The position numbers and the translations under genes were made by a program. The notes below the pieces were generated by a model, which saw nothing but the letters and a program-made list of their open reading frames with translations, did not search any database and was not told where the DNA came from. Shown one piece after another: positions 43,642-52,310 of a stretch of 64,000 nt of DNA. The first letter of the stretch is position 1; each line of letters begins with the position of its first letter. The DNA lies in the NCBI GenBank assembly GCA_937924775.1, contig CALDUT010000004.1, positions 124,001-188,000 on the forward strand, read 5' to 3'. Source of the DNA: an uncultured Gemmata sp. (GTDB taxonomy: Bacteria > Planctomycetota > Planctomycetia > Gemmatales > Gemmataceae).

Positions 43642-44169
43642 TCATTCCTTCTTCGGTGGAGCCTCCTCTTTCTTCGGCTCGTCTTTCTTATCTTTTAGTT
43701 CCCCCTTGGTGTCGTCTTTGGTGCCGTCTTGCTTCTCATCCTTCTTCTCGTCTTTCTTCTCGGGCGCGGGCAAGAGGTTGCCGATCAGCACATCGTAGGC
43801 GGTGGGGCGACCCACAACCCGGCCCTGCCATTCGCCGATGTATGGCTCTGCCGGCTTCTGATGCCAATGATGAATGCCCGCAGGGCCGTGATGGGTGTAG
43901 CCCGCGTAGCCTTTTGTTGCCGTCCAGTTGGCATAGGGGCTACAACTGAAGTTGTAGTACGCGTACCACGGGTAATACCAGTTGTAGTTGTAGGTATTGG
44001 TGTACCACCCCGGCGGATGGGCCGAAGCCCACGTGACGGAACTGGCATGAGGCCCAAAACCATGATTGCCGGTTCGCGCGGGCGGCAGATAACGCGGAAT
44101 CCCATCCGCGCAAGCTGATCCGACCGATACAAGAAGGCCGAGGGTAGGCAACAAAAGACGTGTTGTCAT
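43642..44169 (-). CDS. Small secreted Tyr/Trp-rich protein with a Lys/Glu tail
   Basis: 175 residues; the start ATG at 44169 is preceded by AAGGAG, and a signal peptide (MTTRLLLPTLGLLVSVGSACA) follows. The mature part is very rich in Tyr, Trp and His (YNYNWYYPWYAYYNFS, THHGPAGIHHWHQ) and ends with a 50-residue Lys/Glu/Asp tail (EKKDEKKDEKQDG ...). No domain is recognised. Composition suggests a surface or periplasmic protein with a structural or binding role; low-complexity tails of this kind occur in planctomycete exported proteins. Function unknown. Confidence 0.72.
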   Translation of the reverse strand: MTTRLLLPTLGLLVSVGSACADGIPRYLPPARTGNHGFGPHASSVTWASAHPPGWYTNTYNYNWYYPWYAYYNFSCSPYANWTATKGYAGYTHHGPAGIHHWHQKPAEPYIGEWQGRVVGRPTAYDVLIGNLLPAPEKKDEKKDEKQDGTKDDTKGELKDKKDEPKKEEAPPKKE

Positions 44170-44409
44170 CCGAACTCTCCTTAGCTGTCGATCTGTGGTG
44201 GAATCCAACCCTGCGTAAAACAGTTTGCGCTGCTTCGGCTGACAAGCAACCGGCCGGAAAGAAACTTCCTTGCTTTGCTTCGAACGAATTGCCCGGTTGT
44301 GGCTAATACGCCATTTGCGCCAGGCCGTTGCTGGAGAATCCCCGATTGCGGTTAACCCCATAGCTAATACAACACTTGCTTGCGGACGATCGCAACAGGA
44401 ACAACTGCC

Positions 44410-45567
44410 ATGACTTCTGCCAACCGCCTGGCTGACATTCGCGACAAAGTTTATGCCGGCGTTCGCCTCACCTTCGACGACGGACTTGCCCTTGAGCACC
44501 ACGCCGACCTGTTCACCTTGGGCGAATTGGCCAACTTCGTTCGGGAAAAGAAGAACGGCAATTTCACCTACTACAATGTCAATCAACACCTCAACCCGAC
44601 CAACGTGTGCGTGTACCGCTGCGCTTTTTGTTCGTTTCGGGCCGATTTGAAATCGCCGCGTGGCTATGTGATGACTGACGAACAGATTCTGCAACGGGCC
44701 CGCGAAGCCAGCGAAGCCGGGGCAACAGAGCTGCACATCGTCGGCGGTTTGCACCATCTGCTGCCCTACGAGTGGTACTTGAACATCATCCGCAGCATCC
44801 ACCAGGCCTTCCCACACTTGCATTTGAAAGCGTGGACGGCCGTGGAGTGGGACTGGTTCGAACGGATCACCAAGCGGCCCACCAAAGAATTGCTGGCCGA
44901 GATGAAAGCCGCGGGGCTCGGTTCACTACCCGGCGGCGGGGCGGAAATATTCCATCCGGAGGTTCGCAGCAAAATCTGCGACTACAAAGCCGATGCCGAA
45001 CAATGGCTGCGTGTCCACCGCGAATGGCACCAGATGGGAGGCCGTTCGAACGCCACCATGCTTTACGGCCACATCGAAAAACCGGAACACCGCATCGACC
45101 ACCTGCTACGCCTGCGAGCCCTCCAAGACGAAACCGGGGGCTTCCAAACCTTCATCCCACTGGCGTTTCACCCCACCAACAATCCGCTGGGCCAGAACAT
45201 TCCCAAACCTAGCGGGCTAATGGACCTGAAAATGATTGCGATTTCCCGGCTGATGCTCGACAACTTCCCCCACATCAAAGCTTACTGGCAAATGCTGACG
45301 GTCAAAGTCGCTCAGGTCGCCCAAAGCTTTGGCGCCGACGACATCGACGGCACGGTCGTTCACGAGAAGATTTACCACGCTGCCGGGAGCGATTCGCCCC
45401 AGGAACTGACCGTGGCCGAACTCCGCCGCCTCATCGAAGAAGCCGGCCGCATCCCCGTGGAACGCGATACCCTTTACAACGAAATTGTCCGCGAACCGGC
45501 CAACGCGGCGAAATGGATCACTGGCCGCTATCTGGACACTCGGCGACAACTCGAAGTCGTCGGCTGA
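44410..45567 (+). CDS. mqnE: Aminofutalosine synthase (menaquinone biosynthesis)
   Basis: 385 residues; radical-SAM enzyme with CX3CX2C cluster ligands C67, C71, C74 (CVYRCAFC). Start at 44410. Blocks shared with MqnE: VREKKNGNFTYYNVNQHLNPTN, GATELHIVGGLHH, GLGSLPGGGAEIFHPEVR, GRSNATMLYGHIEKPEHRIDHLLRLRALQDETGGF, GADDIDGTVVHEKIYHAAGS. It joins S-adenosylmethionine with a chorismate-derived enolpyruvyl benzoate to give aminofutalosine, so the organism makes menaquinone by the futalosine route. No other mqn genes are in the window. Confidence 0.95.
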   Translation: MTSANRLADIRDKVYAGVRLTFDDGLALEHHADLFTLGELANFVREKKNGNFTYYNVNQHLNPTNVCVYRCAFCSFRADLKSPRGYVMTDEQILQRAREASEAGATELHIVGGLHHLLPYEWYLNIIRSIHQAFPHLHLKAWTAVEWDWFERITKRPTKELLAEMKAAGLGSLPGGGAEIFHPEVRSKICDYKADAEQWLRVHREWHQMGGRSNATMLYGHIEKPEHRIDHLLRLRALQDETGGFQTFIPLAFHPTNNPLGQNIPKPSGLMDLKMIAISRLMLDNFPHIKAYWQMLTVKVAQVAQSFGADDIDGTVVHEKIYHAAGSDSPQELTVAELRRLIEEAGRIPVERDTLYNEIVREPANAAKWITGRYLDTRRQLEVVG

Positions 45568-45591
45568 GGATCACCCCCCCGAAGACTGTGA

Positions 45592-45682
45592 TGCCGACGC
45601 AGCGGAAAAACCGACTTGGGCCGCATTTGAAGTCCAAAGCACGCGGTTCGCTCAGCAAAAGGTGCTGCCGACGCAGCGGAAA
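45592..45682. repeat. Short direct repeat TGCCGACGCAGCGGAAA
   Basis: A 17-base sequence occurs at 45592-45608 and again at 45666-45682, 74 bases apart, in a gene-free region after mqnE. It could be a duplicated site or a relic of a transposable element; nothing further supports either. Confidence 0.35.
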
Positions 45683-45754
45683 GAACACCGTGGCTTGATA
45701 GGAAGTTATCGCAACGAAACCCCGATAATCCGGTAGAAACCGGTGAGGACTGTG

Positions 45755-45790
45755 AAAAAAAACGGCTGGAGTGATTCTTCACTCCAGCCG
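45755..45790 (-). terminator. Strong rho-independent terminator for tRNA-Ala
   Basis: A perfect 12-base-pair stem (CGGCTGGAGTGA / TCACTCCAGCCG, 45763-45790) with a 4-base loop is followed on the minus strand by eight consecutive U (A-tract 45755-45762). It points along the minus strand, so it ends the tRNA-Ala transcript, about 95 bases past the tRNA. Confidence 0.85.
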
Positions 45791-45884
45791 GCTGACCAGT
45801 TTGATGTTACCCAGGGTGTGGCAGGCCTGAGATTGGATCAACTACCTGTCGAGGATTTCATTTGGCGGAGGGGCGACTTTAAGG

Positions 45885-45957
<73 letters not shown>

Positions 45958-45970
45958 TTAAGTCATTGCT

Positions 45971-45999
45971 AGTTTAGCAGTCACAGATAAGAGTGTCAA
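45971..45999 (-). promoter_or_regulatory. Sigma70-type promoter of tRNA-Ala
   Basis: On the minus strand TTGACA (45994-45999) is separated by exactly 17 bases from TAAACT (45971-45976), which is 14 bases before the tRNA 5' end. The -35 matches the consensus fully, the -10 at four of six positions. Confidence 0.8.
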
Positions 46000-46201
46000 C
46001 CCTCCCCAATTGGTCCACTTTTTCTGAAAGTTTTTGGGGGGAATTCCCGAAAACCGGGGTTCGGGGGCCCAAGACGGGGTTCAAAGGCGGTGGCAGTTTG
46101 TGGGTCGCATCGGGGTGGGCTAGCGTACCCGGCGTCGTGCGACAGGCCACCGCGTGATCCACACCCGGCACGGGCTTTGGCTCTCAACTTCTTTGTGAAG
46201 G

Positions 46202-46332
46202 GGAGTGTTCACCTGAAAGAAAGGAGTGTTCACTTTCTGATCAGACCATTTGCAACAGTTAACGCGTTGTGGATCTGGGCACACATCCGATGCTTTTCGG
46301 AGTGTTCACTTTCTGATCGAATCACTTGCAAC
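46202..46332. repeat. 34-base direct repeats upstream of the orphan DUF1549 gene
   Basis: The sequence GGAGTGTTCACTTTCTGATC plus a variable centre and TTGCAAC occurs at 46223-46256 and 46299-46332 (34 bases each, 4 differences). A partial copy, GGAGTGTTCACCTGAAAGAA, lies at 46202-46221, and a degenerate GTCCACTTTTTCTGAAAG near 46012-46031. No open reading frame is associated. Iterated ends of this kind are seen in some insertion sequence families (for example IS21), but could also be repeated regulatory sites for the gene at 46428. Confidence 0.6.
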
Positions 46333-46427
46333 GGGAGCGAATTTCCGCGACAATCAGTGTACCTGCCTTGAGACGTGCTGGCACTGACGCGGCACGACCT
46401 GCCTATTACCCGCGAGGGTCTCATCCC

Positions 46428-48938
46428 ATGTTGAAGTTCGTCCGCTGCGGAGCGGTGGTTGCGTTTGCTCTGTTCGCTCTGGCCGTCGGGGCTTCTGCTT
46501 TGTCGGCGGCGGAAGTGAAAAGTATTGCGGTTTACCCTGAGAAAGTGAGCCTCACCGGGGCCGACGATGCCGCGCAGTTGATCGTGACCGCGACCCACGC
46601 CAACGGTCGGCTATCCGATCTGACCCATCGGGCCAGTTACGCCATCGCCGATGGCCGCTCGGCCGAGGTGCTCGCCGGTGGGCGTGTCGTGCCGCGGGCT
46701 AACGGCCAGACGGAGATCGTCGTGACTTACGACGGCCACTCGGTTCGCGTGCCACTGGTGGTACAGAGCGTCGATGAGAACTTGCCTCTGAACTTCACCA
46801 ATCAGGTGGTGCCGGTGTTCACCAAGCTGGGTTGTAACAGCGGTGGTTGCCACGGAAAATTGGCCGGCCAGAACGGTTTTCGGCTTTCGTTATTAGGTTT
46901 TGAACCCGAGTTGGACTACACGACGCTAGTCAAGGAAGGCCGTGGGCGGCGTTTGTTTCCCGCGAACCCAGACGCCAGCTTGTTTTTGATGAAGGCGACT
47001 GGCCGCTCCCCGCACGGCGGCGGCAAGAAGATGGACCCGGCGTCGGAAGAGTACAAGTTGGTTCGTCGCTGGATCGCCGCCGGGATGCCGTGGGGGCAAG
47101 ACACCGACCCGAAGGTGACGCACATCCGGGTTTACCCCGAACATCGTGTTCTGAGCCGTCACAGCCAGCAGCAGTTTGCCGTATATGCGCATTACAGCAA
47201 TGGTCGGATTGAAGACATCACCCGCCGGGCGCAATACGAGAGCAACGATTCAGAAATTGCTACCGTCGATGACCGTGGGTTGATTACGACTTTGGGTTTG
47301 AGTGGCGAAGCGGCCATCATGGCCCGCTATCAGGGCATGGTTGCGGTGGTTCGTATCACAGTGCCGTTGGGGGTGGAAACGCCATCGTGGAGTTTCCCGG
47401 AACAAACCATCGTCGATCGTTTCACCGCCAAAAAGTGGAAGGAACTCGGTCTGGTGCCCAGCGAACGGTGCAGCGATGAGCAATTCATCCGCCGCGTCTT
47501 TATCGACATCACCGGCACACTGCCGACACCACGGCAAGTCCTCGATTTTGTCGCCAATCCTGATTTGGCCAAACGTGACAAGCTCATTGACCAACTGTTG
47601 GATTCTCCCGAATACGCTTACTACTTCGCCAACAAATGGGCCGATATTCTTCGCGTCAAGCGGCGGCAGCAGACAGAACGGGCTGCGGGCACATTCGCCT
47701 TCCATGACTGGATTCGTGAACAGATGGCCCAGGACACACCCTACAGCGACTTTGTGCGGGCTATCCTGACAGCCAGCGGCGACGAGCGAACCTCCCCGCC
47801 CAGCGTGTGGTATAAGGAAATCGAAAAAGCCGAGAACTTCGTGGATGATGTCAGCCAGGTATTCCTCGGCCAGCGTTTGACCTGCGCGAATTGCCACCAC
47901 CACCCTTACGAGAAATGGAGCCAGGACGACTACTGGGGTATGGCCGCGTTCTTTGCCCGGGTGGGGCGGAAGGAAGTGCGGTCGCGGGTGGCCGATCCCA
48001 ACCGGCCGGATAATCGCGTGCAGGTCGTTTACGTTCGCCCGCTGGGAAGTTTGAACAACAAACGCACCGGCCAACCAGCCGCCCCCCAACCCCTCGAGGC
48101 TGAGCCGCTAACCATCCCCGCCGATAAGGACCCGCGGCACTTGCTGGTGGACTGGATGGTTGATCCGAAGAACCCATTTTTTGCCAAAACGGTGGTCAAC
48201 CGGTACTGGGCCCACTTCTTCGGTCGCGGGATTGTCGATCCGCTCGACGACATGCGGATTACCAACCCCCCGAGCAACTTGGAGTTGCTTGAGGCCCTAG
48301 CCCAGCACTTCATCACCAAGAACTTCCGCCTCAAGGAACTCATCAAAACCATCTGTAAAAGCCGGACGTACCAACTCAGCAGCACCCCCAACGAATTCAA
48401 CAAGCACGATAAGCAAACCTATGCCCGCTACTACCCCAAACGGCTGACGGCTGAGGTGCTGCTGGATGCCGTGGGCCAAGTCACCGATAGCCCCACCCGT
48501 TTTGGTGGGCTGCCGCAGGATAAGAACGCTCCCACCCGGGCCATCATGTTGCCCGATGAATCGTTCGCGTCGTACTTCCTCGATGTTTTTGGCCGCCCGC
48601 AGCGGATCAGTGCCTGCGAGTGCGAACGGGTCAGCGAGGCCAACCTCGCCGCGGTTTTACATCTTCTCAATAGCGACGAAGTGCAAGGCAAAATCGCCCG
48701 CCCCGGTGGCCGGGCCGACCAACTCGCCAAACCCGACGACAAACGCAGCGATGCCGACAAGGTGACAGAACTGTTCCTGTGGGCGTTCGCCCGCAAACCC
48801 ACGGCCGACGATCTGGCGACCGCGTTGGACCATATCCGCGCGATGGAAGCCAAATCCGGGGCCGCTGGCAAGAAAATCGCCTACGAAAACATCCTCTGGG
48901 CTTTGATCAACACCAAAGAATTCGTGTTTAACCAATAA
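46428..48938 (+). CDS. DUF1549/DUF1553 planctomycete cytochrome-like protein, orphan copy
   Basis: 836-residue exported protein, paralogue of the one at 3529-5946 (same order: Ig-like N-terminus, CNSGGCH at C136/C141/H142, a second Ig-like domain, DUF1549 with TCANCHHHPYEKW including CANCH at about 486-490, DUF1553 with SYFLDVFGRPQRISACECE, ending NTKEFVFNQ). The signal peptide MLKFVRCGAVVAFALFALAVG is at the start chosen, 46428. Unlike the first copy it has no DUF1501, PPC or WD40 partner next to it. Upstream lie the 34-base repeats. Confidence 0.88.
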   Translation: MLKFVRCGAVVAFALFALAVGASALSAAEVKSIAVYPEKVSLTGADDAAQLIVTATHANGRLSDLTHRASYAIADGRSAEVLAGGRVVPRANGQTEIVVTYDGHSVRVPLVVQSVDENLPLNFTNQVVPVFTKLGCNSGGCHGKLAGQNGFRLSLLGFEPELDYTTLVKEGRGRRLFPANPDASLFLMKATGRSPHGGGKKMDPASEEYKLVRRWIAAGMPWGQDTDPKVTHIRVYPEHRVLSRHSQQQFAVYAHYSNGRIEDITRRAQYESNDSEIATVDDRGLITTLGLSGEAAIMARYQGMVAVVRITVPLGVETPSWSFPEQTIVDRFTAKKWKELGLVPSERCSDEQFIRRVFIDITGTLPTPRQVLDFVANPDLAKRDKLIDQLLDSPEYAYYFANKWADILRVKRRQQTERAAGTFAFHDWIREQMAQDTPYSDFVRAILTASGDERTSPPSVWYKEIEKAENFVDDVSQVFLGQRLTCANCHHHPYEKWSQDDYWGMAAFFARVGRKEVRSRVADPNRPDNRVQVVYVRPLGSLNNKRTGQPAAPQPLEAEPLTIPADKDPRHLLVDWMVDPKNPFFAKTVVNRYWAHFFGRGIVDPLDDMRITNPPSNLELLEALAQHFITKNFRLKELIKTICKSRTYQLSSTPNEFNKHDKQTYARYYPKRLTAEVLLDAVGQVTDSPTRFGGLPQDKNAPTRAIMLPDESFASYFLDVFGRPQRISACECERVSEANLAAVLHLLNSDEVQGKIARPGGRADQLAKPDDKRSDADKVTELFLWAFARKPTADDLATALDHIRAMEAKSGAAGKKIAYENILWALINTKEFVFNQ

Positions 48939-49332
48939 GACCACGCCGCCGAACGCGGACAGCGGTTTTCCGCCGTGATCTTGCGGGATCGCTCGATTCC
49001 TGACTTTTTCCTCCTCGTTGGAATATCCCCTCCCGACGAGGAGGCCTCCGCCGACCATGCACCAACTGTGGTGCGGGCGTAATTTTCATCTGGCTGTAAC
49101 AACTCCTCCTCACCTAGCGTTGTGGTCGTAACATCGCAATCCCGCAGATGTTGTGTTAAATTCTGCTTCTTCCTGAACGAAATCATTTTGCAGCTGTCCG
49201 AATGTGAGGTAGGCTTCTTCAGCCAGGAAAAGAAATATTGAGTACTCCTGTCCGCAAATGGGGTTCTGGGATTGTCTCGGCGCTGCCGAGGCCGGTCCGT
49301 CCATCTCCGCTGTCGAAGGGGAGTGATGCGTG
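48939..49332. other. Gap between the DUF1549 gene and the four-PAS kinase
   Basis: About 390 bases with no gene. It contains the inverted repeat CCTCCTCGT (49010-49018) / ACGAGGAGG (49036-49044), a possible 3' end signal of the DUF1549 gene 70 bases after its stop, and the ribosome site (GGGGAG at 49318-49323) of the kinase. Confidence 0.4.
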
Positions 49333-52215
49333 ATGGTTCGTCTCAGTCCACCCCTCCTGAAGTTCTTGGGCGCACGCCGTCCCACGCCCACTTGTGTGGT
49401 GGTGGTTTACTCGCTACTCATTTTGGCTTGGGTGGGTCTGTCGTATCTGTCGTGGGCCACGTTGGTGGGGTACAGCCCGCACACCCTTTATCTTGATATT
49501 CTGAAGGGCTGTGCATTTTTGGCGGTATCAGCGGCACTCCTGTTCTGCGCGGTGCGGTGCAAAGTCCGCTCGGAGTGCCAAATGTATGGCTTATTGAATG
49601 CCATCATCAACCAAGCTGGAGATGCCATTTTCGTCAAAGACCGAGCCGGCAGATATCTGCTCTTCAACGACGCTGCGGCGCGCTTGGTGGGCCAGCCAGT
49701 TCAGAATGTACTCGGTCACGACGACACTGCGATTTTCGACGCTGCGAGTGCTGCTCATGTGTGGGCCAACGACCAGCGCATTTTGCAAACGGGCCAGGCG
49801 GAAAAGCACGAAGAGACCCTGACCGCAGTGGATGGCATGACCCGAACCTATTTGGTCACCAAATCGCCCTACCGCGATTCCCGAGGGAATATCATCGGCC
49901 TGATCGGTATCGCCTGCGACATCACTGAACGCAAACAAGCGGAAAGGGAATCTTTAGCCCGGCAGAAACGTTATGAACAGTTGGTCGCCACGGTGGATGG
50001 GATTGTGTGGGAAGCCGATGCCCGCACGTTCCAATTCACGTTTGTCAGCCAACAAGCCGAGCGGCTCTTGGGTTATCCGCTGGAACAGTGGCTCAACGAA
50101 CCGGATTTTTGGGCCAATCATTTGCACCCCGACGATCGCCAATCGGCCATCGCGTTTTGTGCCCAGGCTACCCAGGCATGTCAGAATCATGACTTCGAAT
50201 ACCGGATGATCGCGCAAGATGGACGGGTGGTGTGGTTACGCGACATCGTGTCGTTAGTGATCGAGAATGGTGTGCCGGTCACACTGCGGGGCATCATGGT
50301 CGATGTGACGCAGCAGAAACAGGCGGAGGAGGCACTGCGGGCCAGTGAAGCCCGTTATCGCGACCTCATTGAACTATCGCCTGAAGCGATTGGTATCCTT
50401 CACGATGGCCGATTTGTGTATGTTAATTGGGCGGGGGCACAATTGCTCGGTCTGGAGCCCAAACAACTCATCGGCCGATCGTTGGGGGAATTTCTGCATC
50501 CTGACGATCTCGAAATCAGCCAGCAGCGGCAGAAAACCGTTATTCAAGAGAACTGCCAAGTCCCGTTGCGGCAGTTTCGCCTGCGCCATGCCGATGGCTC
50601 GTGGCGGATTGTCGAATCGTGTGCCGGTCCATGTCGGTTGGAAGGCCAGCCTGCCGTTCAACTGATTGCCCGCGATGTCACCGAACGCATCCGTTCCGAG
50701 CAAGTCCTCCGCGAACGCGAAGAACAGCTGCGGATTTTCGTGGAGCATTCATGGGCACCCATCGCCATGTTCGACCGCGACATGCGCTACATCCACATCA
50801 GCCGCCGCTGGCTGACCGACTACAAGCTCGGCGATCGCAACATCATCGGTTTATGCCATTACGATGTATTTCCGGAAACCCCCGAACGGTGGAAGGAAAT
50901 TCACCGGCGCTGTTTAGCTGGGGCGGTGGAGCGTTGCGATGAAGATCGTTTTGAACGGGCCGATGGCACCGTGCAGTATGTCCGCTGGGAAATCCAACCC
51001 TGGCGGGGGACTGATGGGGAAGTGAAAGGGATTGTGATGTTCACGGAGGACATCACTGCTCGCAAGCGCTTGGAAACGCAGTTGTACCAATCGCAGAAGA
51101 TGGAAGCCATGGGGCGGCTCGCCGGCGGCATCGCCCACGATTTCAACAACCTCTTGACCGTCATCAACGGTTATAGCGATATTCTTCTACGCAATGTGGC
51201 GCTTACCGATCCGCAACGCGAGGCCATTACGCAAATCCACAACGCCGGCACGCGGGCTGCTCGGCTCACGCAGCAGTTACTCGCGTACACTCGGAAGGCC
51301 ATCGTGGAACCGAAAGTTATCAATCTCAATGAATTGATCGGCGATTCGGTGCGGCTTTTGGGACGCTTGATTGGCGAAGATGTGACTGTCATCACAACTC
51401 TCTGCCCCACGCTGGATCCGGTGAAGGTCGATCGTGGTCAGATCGAGCAAGTTCTTCTCAACTTGATGGTCAATGCCCGTGATGCCATGCCTACCGGGGG
51501 GCGTATCACCATCGAAACGTGCAATGTGGTCCTCACCCCGGAGAACCTTTTGGACGATCCCGACTTACGCCCAGGCCGCTATGTGCAACTGACCGTGTCC
51601 GATACTGGCATTGGCATGACGGAAGAAGTGAAAGCCAAGCTTTTTGAACCCTTTTTCACCACTAAAGGCCTGGGCAAGGGCACTGGGCTGGGCTTGGCCG
51701 TGGTTCACGGTGCGGTCAAACTCAATGGCGGGCATATCAGCGTGTCCAGTACCTTGGGTGTTGGGACCACATTTACGATATGGCTGCCTGCAGCGGAGTA
51801 TGTGCCACCGCCTTCGTCGCTGATTCACAAAAAAGCGCAGGGTAACGAAACCATCCTTTTGGTCGAGGACGAAGACGCCGTCCGGGCCATTGCTCAAATC
51901 GGTTTGGAGAATCAAGGTTATAAAGTGGTGGTAGCCGGTGGCGCTCATGAAGCTTTGCACAAATTTGAGGAACTGCGGCAGTCGATTGATTTACTTATCA
52001 CGGATGTCGTGATGCCCGAGTTGGGCGGGCGCGAACTGGTCGAGACACTCCGAGCCAAACGACCCAGCCTCCGGGTACTGTACATCAGCGGGTATAACGA
52101 TGATATGGTTCTTCGCCACGGTTTAGCGGAAGCGATGAATAACTTCCTGCAAAAGCCCTTCACCCCCGCTTCGCTGGCCCAAAAAGTTCGCGAAATCCTC
52201 GATACGCCCGCATAA
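49333..52215 (+). CDS. Membrane-anchored four-PAS hybrid histidine kinase
   Basis: 960 residues (start ATG 49333; GTG 49330 is possible). Two N-terminal transmembrane helices (about 18-40 and 55-75: VVVYSLLILAWVGLSYLSWA, LKGCAFLAVSAALLFCAV). Four PAS domains follow: NAIINQAGDAIFVKDRAGRY, VATVDGIVWEADARTFQFTF, LIELSPEAIGILHDGRFVYV and FVEHSWAPIAMFDRDMRYIH. Kinase core: GGIAHDFNNLLTVI (His box), LNLMVNARDAMP, DTGIGMTEE, GTGLGLAVVHG. Receiver: ETILLVEDEDAV, phosphoacceptor in LLITDVVMPELGG, FLQKPF. It is an environmental sensor whose ligand is unknown; no response-regulator gene follows, so signal relay may be internal or to a distant partner. Confidence 0.93.
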   Translation: MVRLSPPLLKFLGARRPTPTCVVVVYSLLILAWVGLSYLSWATLVGYSPHTLYLDILKGCAFLAVSAALLFCAVRCKVRSECQMYGLLNAIINQAGDAIFVKDRAGRYLLFNDAAARLVGQPVQNVLGHDDTAIFDAASAAHVWANDQRILQTGQAEKHEETLTAVDGMTRTYLVTKSPYRDSRGNIIGLIGIACDITERKQAERESLARQKRYEQLVATVDGIVWEADARTFQFTFVSQQAERLLGYPLEQWLNEPDFWANHLHPDDRQSAIAFCAQATQACQNHDFEYRMIAQDGRVVWLRDIVSLVIENGVPVTLRGIMVDVTQQKQAEEALRASEARYRDLIELSPEAIGILHDGRFVYVNWAGAQLLGLEPKQLIGRSLGEFLHPDDLEISQQRQKTVIQENCQVPLRQFRLRHADGSWRIVESCAGPCRLEGQPAVQLIARDVTERIRSEQVLREREEQLRIFVEHSWAPIAMFDRDMRYIHISRRWLTDYKLGDRNIIGLCHYDVFPETPERWKEIHRRCLAGAVERCDEDRFERADGTVQYVRWEIQPWRGTDGEVKGIVMFTEDITARKRLETQLYQSQKMEAMGRLAGGIAHDFNNLLTVINGYSDILLRNVALTDPQREAITQIHNAGTRAARLTQQLLAYTRKAIVEPKVINLNELIGDSVRLLGRLIGEDVTVITTLCPTLDPVKVDRGQIEQVLLNLMVNARDAMPTGGRITIETCNVVLTPENLLDDPDLRPGRYVQLTVSDTGIGMTEEVKAKLFEPFFTTKGLGKGTGLGLAVVHGAVKLNGGHISVSSTLGVGTTFTIWLPAAEYVPPPSSLIHKKAQGNETILLVEDEDAVRAIAQIGLENQGYKVVVAGGAHEALHKFEELRQSIDLLITDVVMPELGGRELVETLRAKRPSLRVLYISGYNDDMVLRHGLAEAMNNFLQKPFTPASLAQKVREILDTPA

Positions 52216-52310
52216 TGCGCCCCACCGGTCTGCCGGCTGGGTCCGCGAACCGGGCTTTCCTCCCCGCTTCTTCAGGGGGTGCGCTTGTGGGTTGCAGATG
52301 CCCAGAGGTT

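Larger units (their letters stand above)
45958..46427. other. Intergenic region between tRNA-Ala and the DUF1549 gene
   Basis: About 470 bases containing the tRNA-Ala promoter at one end and the 34-base repeat set at the other. No supportable protein gene. The middle (46030-46150) is C/G-tract rich (for example AATTCCCG, CGGGGTTCGGGGGCC), possibly a degraded sequence. Confidence 0.4.

Noticed and set aside
45592-45682. The 17-base direct repeat as a CRISPR-like array
   Set aside because: Only two copies, 74 bases apart, without spacers of similar length or cas genes.
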